Positions 53,488 through 62,821 of a DNA stretch of 64,000 nucleotides are shown here, in pieces. This DNA comes from JADCRZ01 sp031399065 (GTDB lineage: Bacteria; Bacteroidota; Bacteroidia; Chitinophagales; Chitinophagaceae). Below the pieces are notes generated by a model. That model was given only the letters and a program-made list of their open reading frames with translations. It ran no database searches and was not told the origin of the DNA. Within the stretch, counting starts at the first letter, position 1, and each line of letters opens with the position of its first letter. The position numbers and the translations under genes are program-made. The stretch covers positions 1 to 64,000 of the forward strand of contig JANNOM010000111.1 of the NCBI GenBank assembly GCA_031399065.1, written 5' to 3'.

Positions 53488-55245
53488 TCAATATTTAAGT
53501 TCAGGAAAATAGAACGCCTGTACCTTGCCCAGTAATTTTACACCATTGTACAACCCGCTGTAGGTACCGTTCCATTTTTCACCGCTACGTATTAAGCGGA
53601 TCGTATATACTCCTCTTCCCTCCGGTATGGCAGCATCGATAGTTGGGTTAGCCGCAAAATCAACCTTTATTTGTAAATCCATTTGACTGCCTTTCAAGGC
53701 ATACTTTACCACGTTGCCTTTCATCTTCCAGCCATATACAGGGGATAAAGCTTTGGCAGATGCCATTTCAAGCCGCAGCGGCTGATTCCATCCTGACCGT
53801 AAAGAATCGAAGAGTAAAATCATTTCGCCATCGTTTATATCTGCCCATTTCCACTCCCCTCCATGGGCATGCATCCTTAACGTATCGAGTTGGGGTATTA
53901 ATTTTTCATGTGCTTCCTTATGCATATCCAGTTCGTCATTGTAATTTACCACACCATCATAAAAACGATCATTAGTGGATATATCCTGTACCCATCTGTA
54001 CCAGGTAAATCCAACAATACCATCATGCAAAGCAGCATGCTGCAACGTGTTACTACCGGCCCTGAACATTCGTTCTTTTACCGGCAATGGCTTACTGACT
54101 TCACCGGCAAACGGAATATGCTTGAACAAGTCTGTATTCCAACTTATTTCGCCGATCAGCAGCGGAAGCCGGGTATATTGGTACAGGGTATCGTACCGTT
54201 CATATAAAGTAGGCCGGTAATTATTTACAGAAATTACATCCGTAAATGGTTTAATAGCATCTAACACATAGATTGGTGGCGGTGCGCCAAACCGGCAGCC
54301 TAATATCAAATGATTAGGATCGTATCGTTTAATTAGTTGATGTGCAATGGAAAAATAACGTGTTGCATATAATTTGGAAAAAGCTTCTGCATCTGCATCA
54401 TACATCTTATTGCTGATCGCTATTTTCCCTTCATTTATTCTTTTGATATCCTGTATCGTTTTGACTGGTACTCCCCAGGAGGTGGAAAGCTTTTCAAATG
54501 AGTCGCCGTATCTGCTTAATAAAAATGACCAGGCCGCTTTACAGGCAGCCCTGGACGTATCCATCCCCAATACCAAACGCAACAAAGACAAATCAAACTG
54601 TCCGGCATTAAATCCAAGGTCAAAACCTGTATCATCCGTTTTACCAAAGCCAATCTCATTATCCGTAAAATAGCCTACCAGATCTTTTGAATACCGCAAG
54701 GGCGTACACAGTGCCCTCGCCTTGCTATCTGCATTAACCATCCAGGAAGAATCAAAAATATCGGGCAACCCCACCCTGTTGGAAGCAGAAGGTAAAAACG
54801 GGGGTTCCTTAAAAAATTCTATTATTTCAGTAAATGGCATACCCTTGTTAAAAAACTCTTCGGTACTCCATGCCCCAAGTGCATTAAAACCCAGCGAACG
54901 AAGAGTATTGAGCGAGGCATTCACAAAAGCATCAGGGCTTTCCTGATAGTTATATTTTTGATCGACGGTGCCGGCATATTTACCTGGCTTGGCTCTTCTG
55001 CCACCTGCCGTACCGGCACGGTTTACGGCACAGACGCCTTTATAATAAAACGGCTGATTATCGGCCTTAACAAACCACCATTGTCCCCTGTTGGTTTTAA
55101 CCACCCTGAAAAAACCCTCCGTCCCTTTTGCTGAACTCCAGTCAAAATCGACCGATTGCGCGATAGTAGCATATATAGTCCCCCATAAAAAATACAGGCA
55201 AAAAAGAATTTTTGAATATTTTATCATCTTTGTACTTTTTATCAT
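53488..55245 (-). CDS. Secreted TIM-barrel glycoside hydrolase, agarase/GH50-like
   Basis: The start at 55245 (MIKSTKMIKYSK) overlaps the upstream stop as ATGA, favouring it over ATG at 55263. The protein is 585 residues with a signal peptide ending near TIAQ. Numbered from the longer frame, Glu203 in VGYFTDNEIGFG and Glu372 in LLIGEISWNT are the likely acid/base and nucleophile. The FYYKGVCAVNRAG and GLPDIFDSSW segments resemble agarase-type (GH50/GH86) or related barrels. Exact family needs comparison. It follows the GH42-like gene in the locus. Confidence 0.75.
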   Translation of the reverse strand: MIKSTKMIKYSKILFCLYFLWGTIYATIAQSVDFDWSSAKGTEGFFRVVKTNRGQWWFVKADNQPFYYKGVCAVNRAGTAGGRRAKPGKYAGTVDQKYNYQESPDAFVNASLNTLRSLGFNALGAWSTEEFFNKGMPFTEIIEFFKEPPFLPSASNRVGLPDIFDSSWMVNADSKARALCTPLRYSKDLVGYFTDNEIGFGKTDDTGFDLGFNAGQFDLSLLRLVLGMDTSRAACKAAWSFLLSRYGDSFEKLSTSWGVPVKTIQDIKRINEGKIAISNKMYDADAEAFSKLYATRYFSIAHQLIKRYDPNHLILGCRFGAPPPIYVLDAIKPFTDVISVNNYRPTLYERYDTLYQYTRLPLLIGEISWNTDLFKHIPFAGEVSKPLPVKERMFRAGSNTLQHAALHDGIVGFTWYRWVQDISTNDRFYDGVVNYNDELDMHKEAHEKLIPQLDTLRMHAHGGEWKWADINDGEMILLFDSLRSGWNQPLRLEMASAKALSPVYGWKMKGNVVKYALKGSQMDLQIKVDFAANPTIDAAIPEGRGVYTIRLIRSGEKWNGTYSGLYNGVKLLGKVQAFYFPELKY

Positions 55246-57449
55246 TTTTCTGCTCGTATCCATCTGCCACTATAAGGCTCCAGTTCAATTGCAGCAGGAT
55301 CGATTTTTGCACCTGTAAGGGCATCCGTGAATTTTTTATACTGGTATCGCCTGCTGCTGAAAGCCACTTTTTTAAATGGGTCATCATTCAGAAAAAAATA
55401 ATGATCCGCCTTTGGGGAAGCTTGCCGGTAAACGATGGCACCCGCGCAGGTATAAGGCGATTTCCAGTTGCCCATCGTATGCTTTAATGTCCATGCCTCC
55501 ATAAAACCGCTTTGTTTTCCTTTCATAGAGAAAGAAGCATCCGGGCTGAGGATAACGGCCTGGCCTTTGCCCAGTTTGTTAACAGTAACGGAAGGTTTCC
55601 CATTTTGAAAACGTTCAGCTACCTGCGCTGTATTGGGTTTAATTTCTAATATAAACCCATTAAGCAAATGGTTGCCAATCTTAAAAGGAACATTATTAGA
55701 ATACTGAAAATCGGCAATGGTGGCACCGAATATATTTTCGAAGGCAGACCCTTTGCCGGTAGTCAACACTTTTCCCTGCTCATTCCACCAGCCACCCGGT
55801 GCATCCAATACCAGCCTGCCGCCCCGCTGCACAAATGTTTGCAGCAGAGGAAATAAATCTTCGTTGATACTTACCTGTGCAGGCATATAAATTATTTTGT
55901 AGCGCTGCGCCAGGCCTTTTCGGATATCGGTTGCGGTTACATATTCAAAAGGAATGTTTGCATTAATGAGTGCCCTGCTGATGCCTACCCTTGCCATAAC
56001 AGGATAGTTTTTAAAATGGGTTCTGTTGGGGCCAGCTAAAGCCGACCAGATAGCTTCATTATCCCAATTTACAAGTACACCTACATAAGGTTCTTTATGC
56101 GCTTTCCACAATTCATCGCGGTATAGATCGGCGGCTTTTGCAATATTGCCTGCACGGATAGCGCGGTCACCCGGCTCATTGTTCCGATCCAGCAATGCAT
56201 ATTCGCCGGATTCCCACCCTGCCCTACGGTAATTCCAGGACCAAAGTCCTGCACCTTTAAAACCTCCTGCCAGGTAAGATAAAAGCAACTGGGTGATTGT
56301 TCCGGCATTCACTGTATAACCTGCCGTACCTTCCTGACCTTTACGATCCCAACCCTTGCCCCCGCTAAATTGCTGCGGCCCACCGGTGCTTTCCCAGGTA
56401 GCCGCCCATCCACCCTTAAACCAATCGGTACACAAGGAAGACTGCATATAAATTGGACGGGTAACTTCGTAATCGAGCTCCTCATAATGCCAGGCAAGAT
56501 GGATAGACGGATAGAAAGAACCAATATTTTTCATTGTTTCTGCAATGCCTTCCATATCGGTAGCACGGGAAGCAAAGGGAAGAAAAAGTCCCATCTCGCC
56601 ACCGGCACGTACCGGCTGTTCGGGAAAGTCGCTTTTATTATTTTCTCTGATATTTCTTAAATACATATCTGCTTTAAACCGGAGAATATCTTTTACCCTG
56701 CCGTATTCATTGCCAACTGAGGGAACTATTTCATCGGTTCCCGCTACGGTTGAAATAAACGGGTCTTTATCAAAATCTTCCCAGGTTTTATAAGGCTTGG
56801 ATGTAATGCCCACTTCATATTGGTTCCACGCGGTAGCCAGTTTTTCGATGCTGCCATATTTCTCCTTTATCCATTGCCTGAATAACACGATATCAGTCGT
56901 CCTCAGGTAAGCGTCGGGTTGATGATTGTAATGAAATGTAGAAACCGGCTTTGTTTGTTTCCATTTATCCCAATGCTTCCAAATTACCTTGTTTTGGTGA
57001 GCCAGCATTGCCGGATGTTTTCTGATTTCCGGCATGGATAGCGTAGCAGGTATAGCCAGTTGTTCCAGCAGTTGCGGTGTAATGGGTTCCCAACCTCCTT
57101 CGCCATACCAAAACGGTATAATGCCTTCTTCCATAGCGATCCGCAAAATCTCCCTTTCGCTCCACTCTGGCGTAGCCATCGTTTGTTTCAGGTTGGTAAA
57201 GCCCAGTTGTTTCATCATGCGAAAATGCCTACGCATGTCCTGCTCCGTGCACCCGGCCCATGGAAGAAATACCACACCAAAAGGCATAGGAGCAATTTGC
57301 TTAAACTTCTCCTGCATGGGACTCCAATGGAGCTTATCATACACCTCTGTAAGATACTCATCCTGCTGCTGCGCCTGCAAGGCGGCACCTGCATTTAAAA
57401 AAAGGATGGAAAATATGATTTTTTTTATGCCTGAATGAAACCGATTCAT
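55242..57449 (-). CDS. GH42-like protein with altered acid/base motif
   Basis: This 735-residue secreted protein (signal segment 8-27) aligns in outline with GH42 beta-galactosidases: a barrel, a trimerisation-like Rossmann domain (YVGVLVNWDNEAIWSAL) and a C-terminal beta domain. The usual catalytic DNEP, located shortly before FRQWIKEKYGS, reads NHQP here (residues 175-178). Thus the acid/base Glu would be Gln177. The nucleophile region WESTGGPQQ (Glu353) is kept. It may be inactive, or use another residue, or act on a different substrate. Its stop overlaps the next start as ATGA. Confidence 0.78.
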   Translation of the reverse strand: MNRFHSGIKKIIFSILFLNAGAALQAQQQDEYLTEVYDKLHWSPMQEKFKQIAPMPFGVVFLPWAGCTEQDMRRHFRMMKQLGFTNLKQTMATPEWSEREILRIAMEEGIIPFWYGEGGWEPITPQLLEQLAIPATLSMPEIRKHPAMLAHQNKVIWKHWDKWKQTKPVSTFHYNHQPDAYLRTTDIVLFRQWIKEKYGSIEKLATAWNQYEVGITSKPYKTWEDFDKDPFISTVAGTDEIVPSVGNEYGRVKDILRFKADMYLRNIRENNKSDFPEQPVRAGGEMGLFLPFASRATDMEGIAETMKNIGSFYPSIHLAWHYEELDYEVTRPIYMQSSLCTDWFKGGWAATWESTGGPQQFSGGKGWDRKGQEGTAGYTVNAGTITQLLLSYLAGGFKGAGLWSWNYRRAGWESGEYALLDRNNEPGDRAIRAGNIAKAADLYRDELWKAHKEPYVGVLVNWDNEAIWSALAGPNRTHFKNYPVMARVGISRALINANIPFEYVTATDIRKGLAQRYKIIYMPAQVSINEDLFPLLQTFVQRGGRLVLDAPGGWWNEQGKVLTTGKGSAFENIFGATIADFQYSNNVPFKIGNHLLNGFILEIKPNTAQVAERFQNGKPSVTVNKLGKGQAVILSPDASFSMKGKQSGFMEAWTLKHTMGNWKSPYTCAGAIVYRQASPKADHYFFLNDDPFKKVAFSSRRYQYKKFTDALTGAKIDPAAIELEPYSGRWIRAEK

Positions 57450-57467
57450 TGTTTTGCTATTGGCTTT

Positions 57468-59606
57468 TTATTTATGTTTGTCCGTCCATACCGTTACTTT
57501 ACCAGGCTGCAATATTTTACTACCCAATAAAATTTTACTGGTATCAGGTATTGGTAGGTTAACTGCTGCTGATGTATAATTAACTCCTATCCAATACCCG
57601 TCCCGCCAGTTTACAAAAACATAATTGGGCAGGTTTAAAATACTTGCTCCGGCCTGCAGATAGATTTTTCTCAATACCTGTTTTTCCATTTCCCCATCGA
57701 TGCTTTGCGTACCAAGGTAATATACTGCACCCTTGCCCATCCGATTCTTTACCACCGTTGCCTTACCTGCGTAAAACTGATCGTTAAAAGTAGCCCAGAC
57801 CTCTGTGCCTTTTTCCGGAGTCAACTGATCGCCCCATACATTCCATGCATAGCTACTATCGCCCATTTTGACTGTTCCATTCGTCTGCGGGGGCAGATGA
57901 TCGTATCCGTCTACTCTCGCACCAATCAGTGGCCATACGGGTTGCTGCAACAGCGTTTCCCATAAATGACCATTACTATCTTTCATACCCGTTCTGCAGG
58001 TAAGTACCAGGTGGCCGCCGGCTTCTGCATACCGTTTCCATTTTTGTATCAGTTGATCGCTGGTCATTTCAAAAGCCGGTGCAATCATAAATGGATATTG
58101 CTTCACATCAAAGCTGTCTGTTTCCTGTAGAAAAGTAACGGGGGCACCCAGCGTTTTAAGGTTTTCGTAGTAAGTGTAATAATGCTTCCAGCTATCCCAT
58201 GCAGCATTGTGTTTACTGGCTTCCATACCCAATAAATTATCCTGCTTCCATAAAAAAGCCGTTGATCTGGACGCGACAGACCTGGGAATTTCTTTATCTA
58301 TTTTGGGTTGTGCCGTCAATAAATTAATCTCTTTTATCGCCACCTCATATTCTTTACCTCCAGGAGATATGGTAACACCGTCCGGCTCCATAATTCCTTT
58401 GTGAAACTGTTCGCTGCCAAATAATGGCTGGCGGAAACGGTAGGTACACACAAACCGATCGCCCAGACCAAAGCTGTGCCATATCCACATTCTAACGGCA
58501 CCAGGCAAGGGCTGAGCGTTCCAGGTGCCCCAGTTAATCTGACCCGGCTGCAGCTCCATTATCCCGGTATAACCTTTTATAGAGCGAGCCATTTCGCTGG
58601 AAAAAGAAAGTTCCATGCCACTGCCGAGGCGATGAGCAAGGATACCTTTCGGGTAATTTAAAAAAGTACTGAGCAGATACATGGTATGCGCTGCAAAGTC
58701 AAGATCATTTTTACTTTTAAAAAGATCGACGGAAGGTAAAAATTTATAATAGGCGAAATTAGTGGTAATCCATTGCAGTGGTGAAATACCGGCTTTCAGG
58801 AGTTTTGACTGAAATTGCAACCCTGCCGCGAGTGCCTCCGCGTTGTACCGCTGAAAATCCAACAAGGCATGCGGATTAATCGTATGTGTTTCCTTTGCAT
58901 TGGGGATGCGTATTTGCCCGAAATTGTTGTAGGTATAACTCCAGAAGGCTGCACCCCATGCACTGTTTAAATTACCGATAGAAGCATATTTTTGCCTCAG
59001 CCATTTTTTGAAACCCTCCTGCGCAAATCCCGAATAATCATATAGCCCTTCAAAATGAGGTTCATTATCTATTTGCCATCCCCATACCGCCGGGTGATGG
59101 CAATACCGTTCAATCATTTTATTAACTATCCTCTCAATATATCGCTGGTAAACGGGGTTAGATGCGTTAGAATTCAAGCGAATACCATGTTTTACCTGTA
59201 TTCCATCTTCCCCTACAATCAATACCTCCGGATGCTTTTCCGTAAGCCAGACCGGTGGCGCCGCAGATGGTGTACACATCACTACTTTAAGCCCGTATTT
59301 TGCAGCCAGGTTCACACAGGTATCCAGCCAGCCAAAAGTGAATATTCCTTCTTCCGGCTCCAGGCTGGACCAGGCAAATTCAGCGTAATGCGTAAAAGTA
59401 AATCCAATGCCTGCCATCCGCTTTATATCACGCTCCCACTGATCCCGTTTCCAATGCTCCGGGTAATAATACGCACCCACCGGCATAAGCTGTTTACCGA
59501 TAGATGGTAAAACCACCTGCGCCTTTGCTTCTGTACAAAAAAAATGAATGGTCATTATCAAACAGCCTGCAATGTTTAACAACAGTATCATCTGCCGGTG
59601 TATCAT
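57468..59606 (-). CDS. GH42 beta-galactosidase
   Basis: This 712-residue secreted protein (signal up to about residue 30) is a standard GH42 beta-galactosidase. The N-terminus PVGAYYYPEHWKRDQWERDI, the acid/base motif WGWQIDNEPH (Glu182) and the nucleophile motif GIMELQPGQINWG (Glu351) are intact, and a trimerisation domain follows. It releases terminal beta-galactose from oligosaccharides, here in the periplasm or outside. Its ATG overlaps the stop of the mutarotase-like gene by four bases. Confidence 0.92.
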   Translation of the reverse strand: MIHRQMILLLNIAGCLIMTIHFFCTEAKAQVVLPSIGKQLMPVGAYYYPEHWKRDQWERDIKRMAGIGFTFTHYAEFAWSSLEPEEGIFTFGWLDTCVNLAAKYGLKVVMCTPSAAPPVWLTEKHPEVLIVGEDGIQVKHGIRLNSNASNPVYQRYIERIVNKMIERYCHHPAVWGWQIDNEPHFEGLYDYSGFAQEGFKKWLRQKYASIGNLNSAWGAAFWSYTYNNFGQIRIPNAKETHTINPHALLDFQRYNAEALAAGLQFQSKLLKAGISPLQWITTNFAYYKFLPSVDLFKSKNDLDFAAHTMYLLSTFLNYPKGILAHRLGSGMELSFSSEMARSIKGYTGIMELQPGQINWGTWNAQPLPGAVRMWIWHSFGLGDRFVCTYRFRQPLFGSEQFHKGIMEPDGVTISPGGKEYEVAIKEINLLTAQPKIDKEIPRSVASRSTAFLWKQDNLLGMEASKHNAAWDSWKHYYTYYENLKTLGAPVTFLQETDSFDVKQYPFMIAPAFEMTSDQLIQKWKRYAEAGGHLVLTCRTGMKDSNGHLWETLLQQPVWPLIGARVDGYDHLPPQTNGTVKMGDSSYAWNVWGDQLTPEKGTEVWATFNDQFYAGKATVVKNRMGKGAVYYLGTQSIDGEMEKQVLRKIYLQAGASILNLPNYVFVNWRDGYWIGVNYTSAAVNLPIPDTSKILLGSKILQPGKVTVWTDKHK

Positions 59607-60754
59607 AAGGTTAGAGTAGTTGGTATCGTTATGTTTTTGTTTGTCCCTGCTTCCGTTACTATAATATTTTCCCTTGAAACCTTTATAGATTTAACTCCTT
59701 TAAAGCCAGCTGGAATAGATAATAAAAAACAGTAAAATGATTTTTCGAAAGATTCGCCTGCATCCAATACCTGGAAGGATGCGGTGCCGTAAAAACGGCT
59801 ATTGATAGCCAGCAATTCCTGGTAAGATTTACCGATACCGGTAGTGCCGAACTCCAGCCCTTTTGCCCATAAACGGTTGTTTTTCCATTGCTGCCAAACA
59901 TTTACCCAGGGATATTCGCAGGTTTTCCAGATATAGCCCAACATCAGCTTTTCATTATTATTAGTAGCCGTAATCCACCCGATGCTATCATTGAATATGT
60001 GTGTAGAAACATAACTAAAGGGAGTAGCTGAAGACTTCAAATCAAACGACTTCCCTGTGCTATCGACCAGGGCATTGGGCCATGTAAATTCAAACCGATA
60101 TGGATTGGGATATGACAACGATTGCAAAAACCCTCTACCTGCATTACACTCAATGATAGTGGCTGTATCCAGGAAGGGCGGGCCAATAGTAGCGTGCTGC
60201 ACTATATTAAATAGTCTGGCAATAGTAGTGGTTGACCGTACTTGTTCGGTAACCTTAACTACCGGAGATTGTTTATCTATCACAACGTTTCTTTTAATCG
60301 TTACCCCATCCAGCGGCGCACTGGAATGCATTACCAATTGCTGTTTACTTATTTGCCTGTCCATTTGCCAGCAGTTATTTCCTGACTGTCCATTGTGCGG
60401 TACGCCTGCTTTTATTTCTCCATCGGTAGGCGCGCCCCATCGTCCCACACATAAAAAATGCCCTTTGAATGTGGCCCCCTGCCGGTTATTATCCGGCATG
60501 TCCTCCTGCTGAACTGCCCAGGTGAAAGGATTGATTTTACTGCCGGCCAATTGAAAGTGGATGAAGGCACCACCAAACTGATCAATCCCAAATGAAGCAA
60601 CCTCATTCTTCAGATAATATACCTGATTACAAACTACCGCTGGTTTCGATATTAGCTTTGTCATGCTTTGTGCGGCCATATGAATTGCCGGAAGCAAGCA
60701 TATAATAAATATCAATAATTTTTGCATCATAGCCAGACAGATTTGTTTATTCAT
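59603..60754 (-). CDS. Secreted mutarotase-like beta-sandwich protein
   Basis: This 383-residue protein has a signal segment (residues 9-28) and a galactose-mutarotase-like supersandwich: YYLKNEVASFGIDQFGGAFI at the start, NIVQHATIGPPF (a His in the usual active-site place), and EYPWVNVWQQWKN. It lacks the typical aldose epimerase signature, so it may be an unrecognised family member with glycan-binding or epimerase-like role. Four-base overlap with the GH42 gene shows co-expression. Confidence 0.65.
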   Translation of the reverse strand: MNKQICLAMMQKLLIFIICLLPAIHMAAQSMTKLISKPAVVCNQVYYLKNEVASFGIDQFGGAFIHFQLAGSKINPFTWAVQQEDMPDNNRQGATFKGHFLCVGRWGAPTDGEIKAGVPHNGQSGNNCWQMDRQISKQQLVMHSSAPLDGVTIKRNVVIDKQSPVVKVTEQVRSTTTIARLFNIVQHATIGPPFLDTATIIECNAGRGFLQSLSYPNPYRFEFTWPNALVDSTGKSFDLKSSATPFSYVSTHIFNDSIGWITATNNNEKLMLGYIWKTCEYPWVNVWQQWKNNRLWAKGLEFGTTGIGKSYQELLAINSRFYGTASFQVLDAGESFEKSFYCFLLSIPAGFKGVKSIKVSRENIIVTEAGTNKNITIPTTLTL

Positions 60755-60775
60755 GGTCAGTAATAACAGGCCATA

Positions 60776-62731
60776 TTAATGATTCAACAAAAATTGCTTC
60801 CTTCCAACAACTATCGACTGATGGGAGGTCTGAGTTACAGCAGGATGCACTTCGCCGTTTTTTATAAGTGTTAATACAACGGATATATTTTTATCACAGC
60901 CTATATCAATCGCTTTACTGTATTTATACTTATTCCCCTGGAAGTAAATACCGGTTGTATTTTCTTTAGTTGTGCCATTGTAAGGAATATGGGAAATATT
61001 TATTTTTAGTGCTGTATTTGTTTGGCTAATTACTACTGCCTTCATCGAGCTGCCATCTGGTGCGGTGATCAGAAAGCCATCTGGTTGTAATAGCACCTGG
61101 TTAAAAGCGGGCGTATTCATTCGCCATGTTTTCCCATTTTCCGAAGAATCAATAACAATAAAAACAGCTTGCGCATCCGTACTGGTATGATAGTCCACTT
61201 TAAATATCCGTCGATGAGATAACACTCCCATACAACTGCCCGAGCCAGTAGTATTACCTGATCCATCGGGTTCAAATTCGTAGCTAATGAGGCGGCCGAC
61301 CTTTCCGCTTTCATAACTTTTATCGAGAGGAATTTGTTCTTCCGGAAATAGGTTCGTTTGCCCCGCTTTCAGTGCGGTTCGTCCTGCTCCTATGGCCCAG
61401 ATATTATTCAATCCCAGTATGCGAAAGCTAAGGTTATCGCCTGATTGATGGGCTTTTACTCTTTTTGCTGTAACGGTAAATGTCGCAACGATGTCATTAC
61501 TGTCTTTAAATCTGTTTCTGCAAACGGTTACCCCTTGTGATGGATCGGCAAAATTCAACCAGCCGGCTTCTGTTGGATTTCGGGAGATTACGCTTGCATC
61601 ATCGAACGCCATTTTTAGAAATAGCGATTTCACATCGACGATGCTTTCCAGGTATTCAGCAGTCCATTTTATATAGGCCAATTGCGCGGCAGGATATAAC
61701 CGGAGGGCATACCAGAAAAAGTCAGCATCCACTCCCAAATTATCATCCGCCAGATCAGCCTTTATGCCCTTACCCTCCGCTGCTTCTACATTGATACATG
61801 CGGTGGCAGCCGCCCTTGCCGATTGAACGGCATGAGGTGCAAGTTGATTAATGGCCTTGCCTTTCAGGTATTTGCTATTTTCCAACGCAATCAACGCGGG
61901 GCTTATAAAAGACCAATTGTAAAAATGATAGCCCATGCTTTCCGCCGTCCATCCATCCGGGTTGATGTTTTGTTGAATATGATCTTTAAGGCGTTGCCTT
62001 GCATCCCAAACCAACGCAGTACTCAGTGAATTTTTATACCCTTTTACAATGGGTTCATCACATACCAGTGCTGCAAACAAAACGGTTCCGTAACGAACCC
62101 CCATCCAGTTACTTTCCTGTGCATAATTTGCCTCCACACCCATTACGGATTGCAGCGATAATGCCGCGGACAGTATCTGTCTTGAATATTCGACCCTGCG
62201 CCCGGTGGGCAGGGCATCGTAGCAAAGATCATACGCTATGGCAGCGGCTTTCAAAAGTTGTGCACGGGTTAGCCCCTTTACCATCGGTTGGTGAAAAACG
62301 ATTGAATCGGTAATCGTCCGTTCCAGCAAAGCCATTACTTTATCAGCATACTTTTTATCTTGTGTAATAGCGTACAGGTAGGCAAAAGACTCCAGTAATT
62401 CTCCAGCGGCATAGGCATTTTTAATTGAAATGACATCATCCTGCAAAAGTTGTCGCATTGGCAGTTTATCTTCCAGTGTCTTTAGCGTGTTAAGATGCCC
62501 CATACCTGAAAACTTCGACCAGATAACTTTTTGGTCATTTACATTAATTAATCCCCTTGGATGGATAAACTCGTCATTTTTTACCGTCACCCCAACAGGA
62601 TTTCCCGATAGTGCCCACGTTGTGTAAGATGATTCTTTTGCGCTTGCCGTGGCGATTAAGCCGCCATATAAAAGTATAAACCAAGCGGTAAAATCTTTCC
62701 ACCTTCCTGTTACCATAACAATTATCTTCAT
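60776..62731 (-). CDS. Heparinase II/III-like polysaccharide lyase
   Basis: The start at 62731 (MKIIVMVTGR) gives about 651 residues with a signal segment ending ATASA; ATGs at 62749 and 62776 are alternatives. The N-terminal two thirds are an alpha/alpha toroid (LLESFAYLYAITQDKKYADK, YAQESNWMGVRYGTVLFAAL, GWTAESMGYHFYNWSF) and the rest is beta-sandwich, as in heparinase II/III and alginate lyases. The SNWMG and GYHFYNWS patterns resemble active-site regions of such lyases. It would cut uronate-containing chains, in line with uxuA downstream. Confidence 0.8.
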   Translation of the reverse strand: MKIIVMVTGRWKDFTAWFILLYGGLIATASAKESSYTTWALSGNPVGVTVKNDEFIHPRGLINVNDQKVIWSKFSGMGHLNTLKTLEDKLPMRQLLQDDVISIKNAYAAGELLESFAYLYAITQDKKYADKVMALLERTITDSIVFHQPMVKGLTRAQLLKAAAIAYDLCYDALPTGRRVEYSRQILSAALSLQSVMGVEANYAQESNWMGVRYGTVLFAALVCDEPIVKGYKNSLSTALVWDARQRLKDHIQQNINPDGWTAESMGYHFYNWSFISPALIALENSKYLKGKAINQLAPHAVQSARAAATACINVEAAEGKGIKADLADDNLGVDADFFWYALRLYPAAQLAYIKWTAEYLESIVDVKSLFLKMAFDDASVISRNPTEAGWLNFADPSQGVTVCRNRFKDSNDIVATFTVTAKRVKAHQSGDNLSFRILGLNNIWAIGAGRTALKAGQTNLFPEEQIPLDKSYESGKVGRLISYEFEPDGSGNTTGSGSCMGVLSHRRIFKVDYHTSTDAQAVFIVIDSSENGKTWRMNTPAFNQVLLQPDGFLITAPDGSSMKAVVISQTNTALKINISHIPYNGTTKENTTGIYFQGNKYKYSKAIDIGCDKNISVVLTLIKNGEVHPAVTQTSHQSIVVGRKQFLLNH

Positions 62732-62821
62732 TTTAGCGTATGGAATCATGTGTAAACAAATATCTCGCCTGCCCATGATAACCGGTCAACAGCCGTTCGT
62801 CAGCGATAAGCAAATCGCTGG

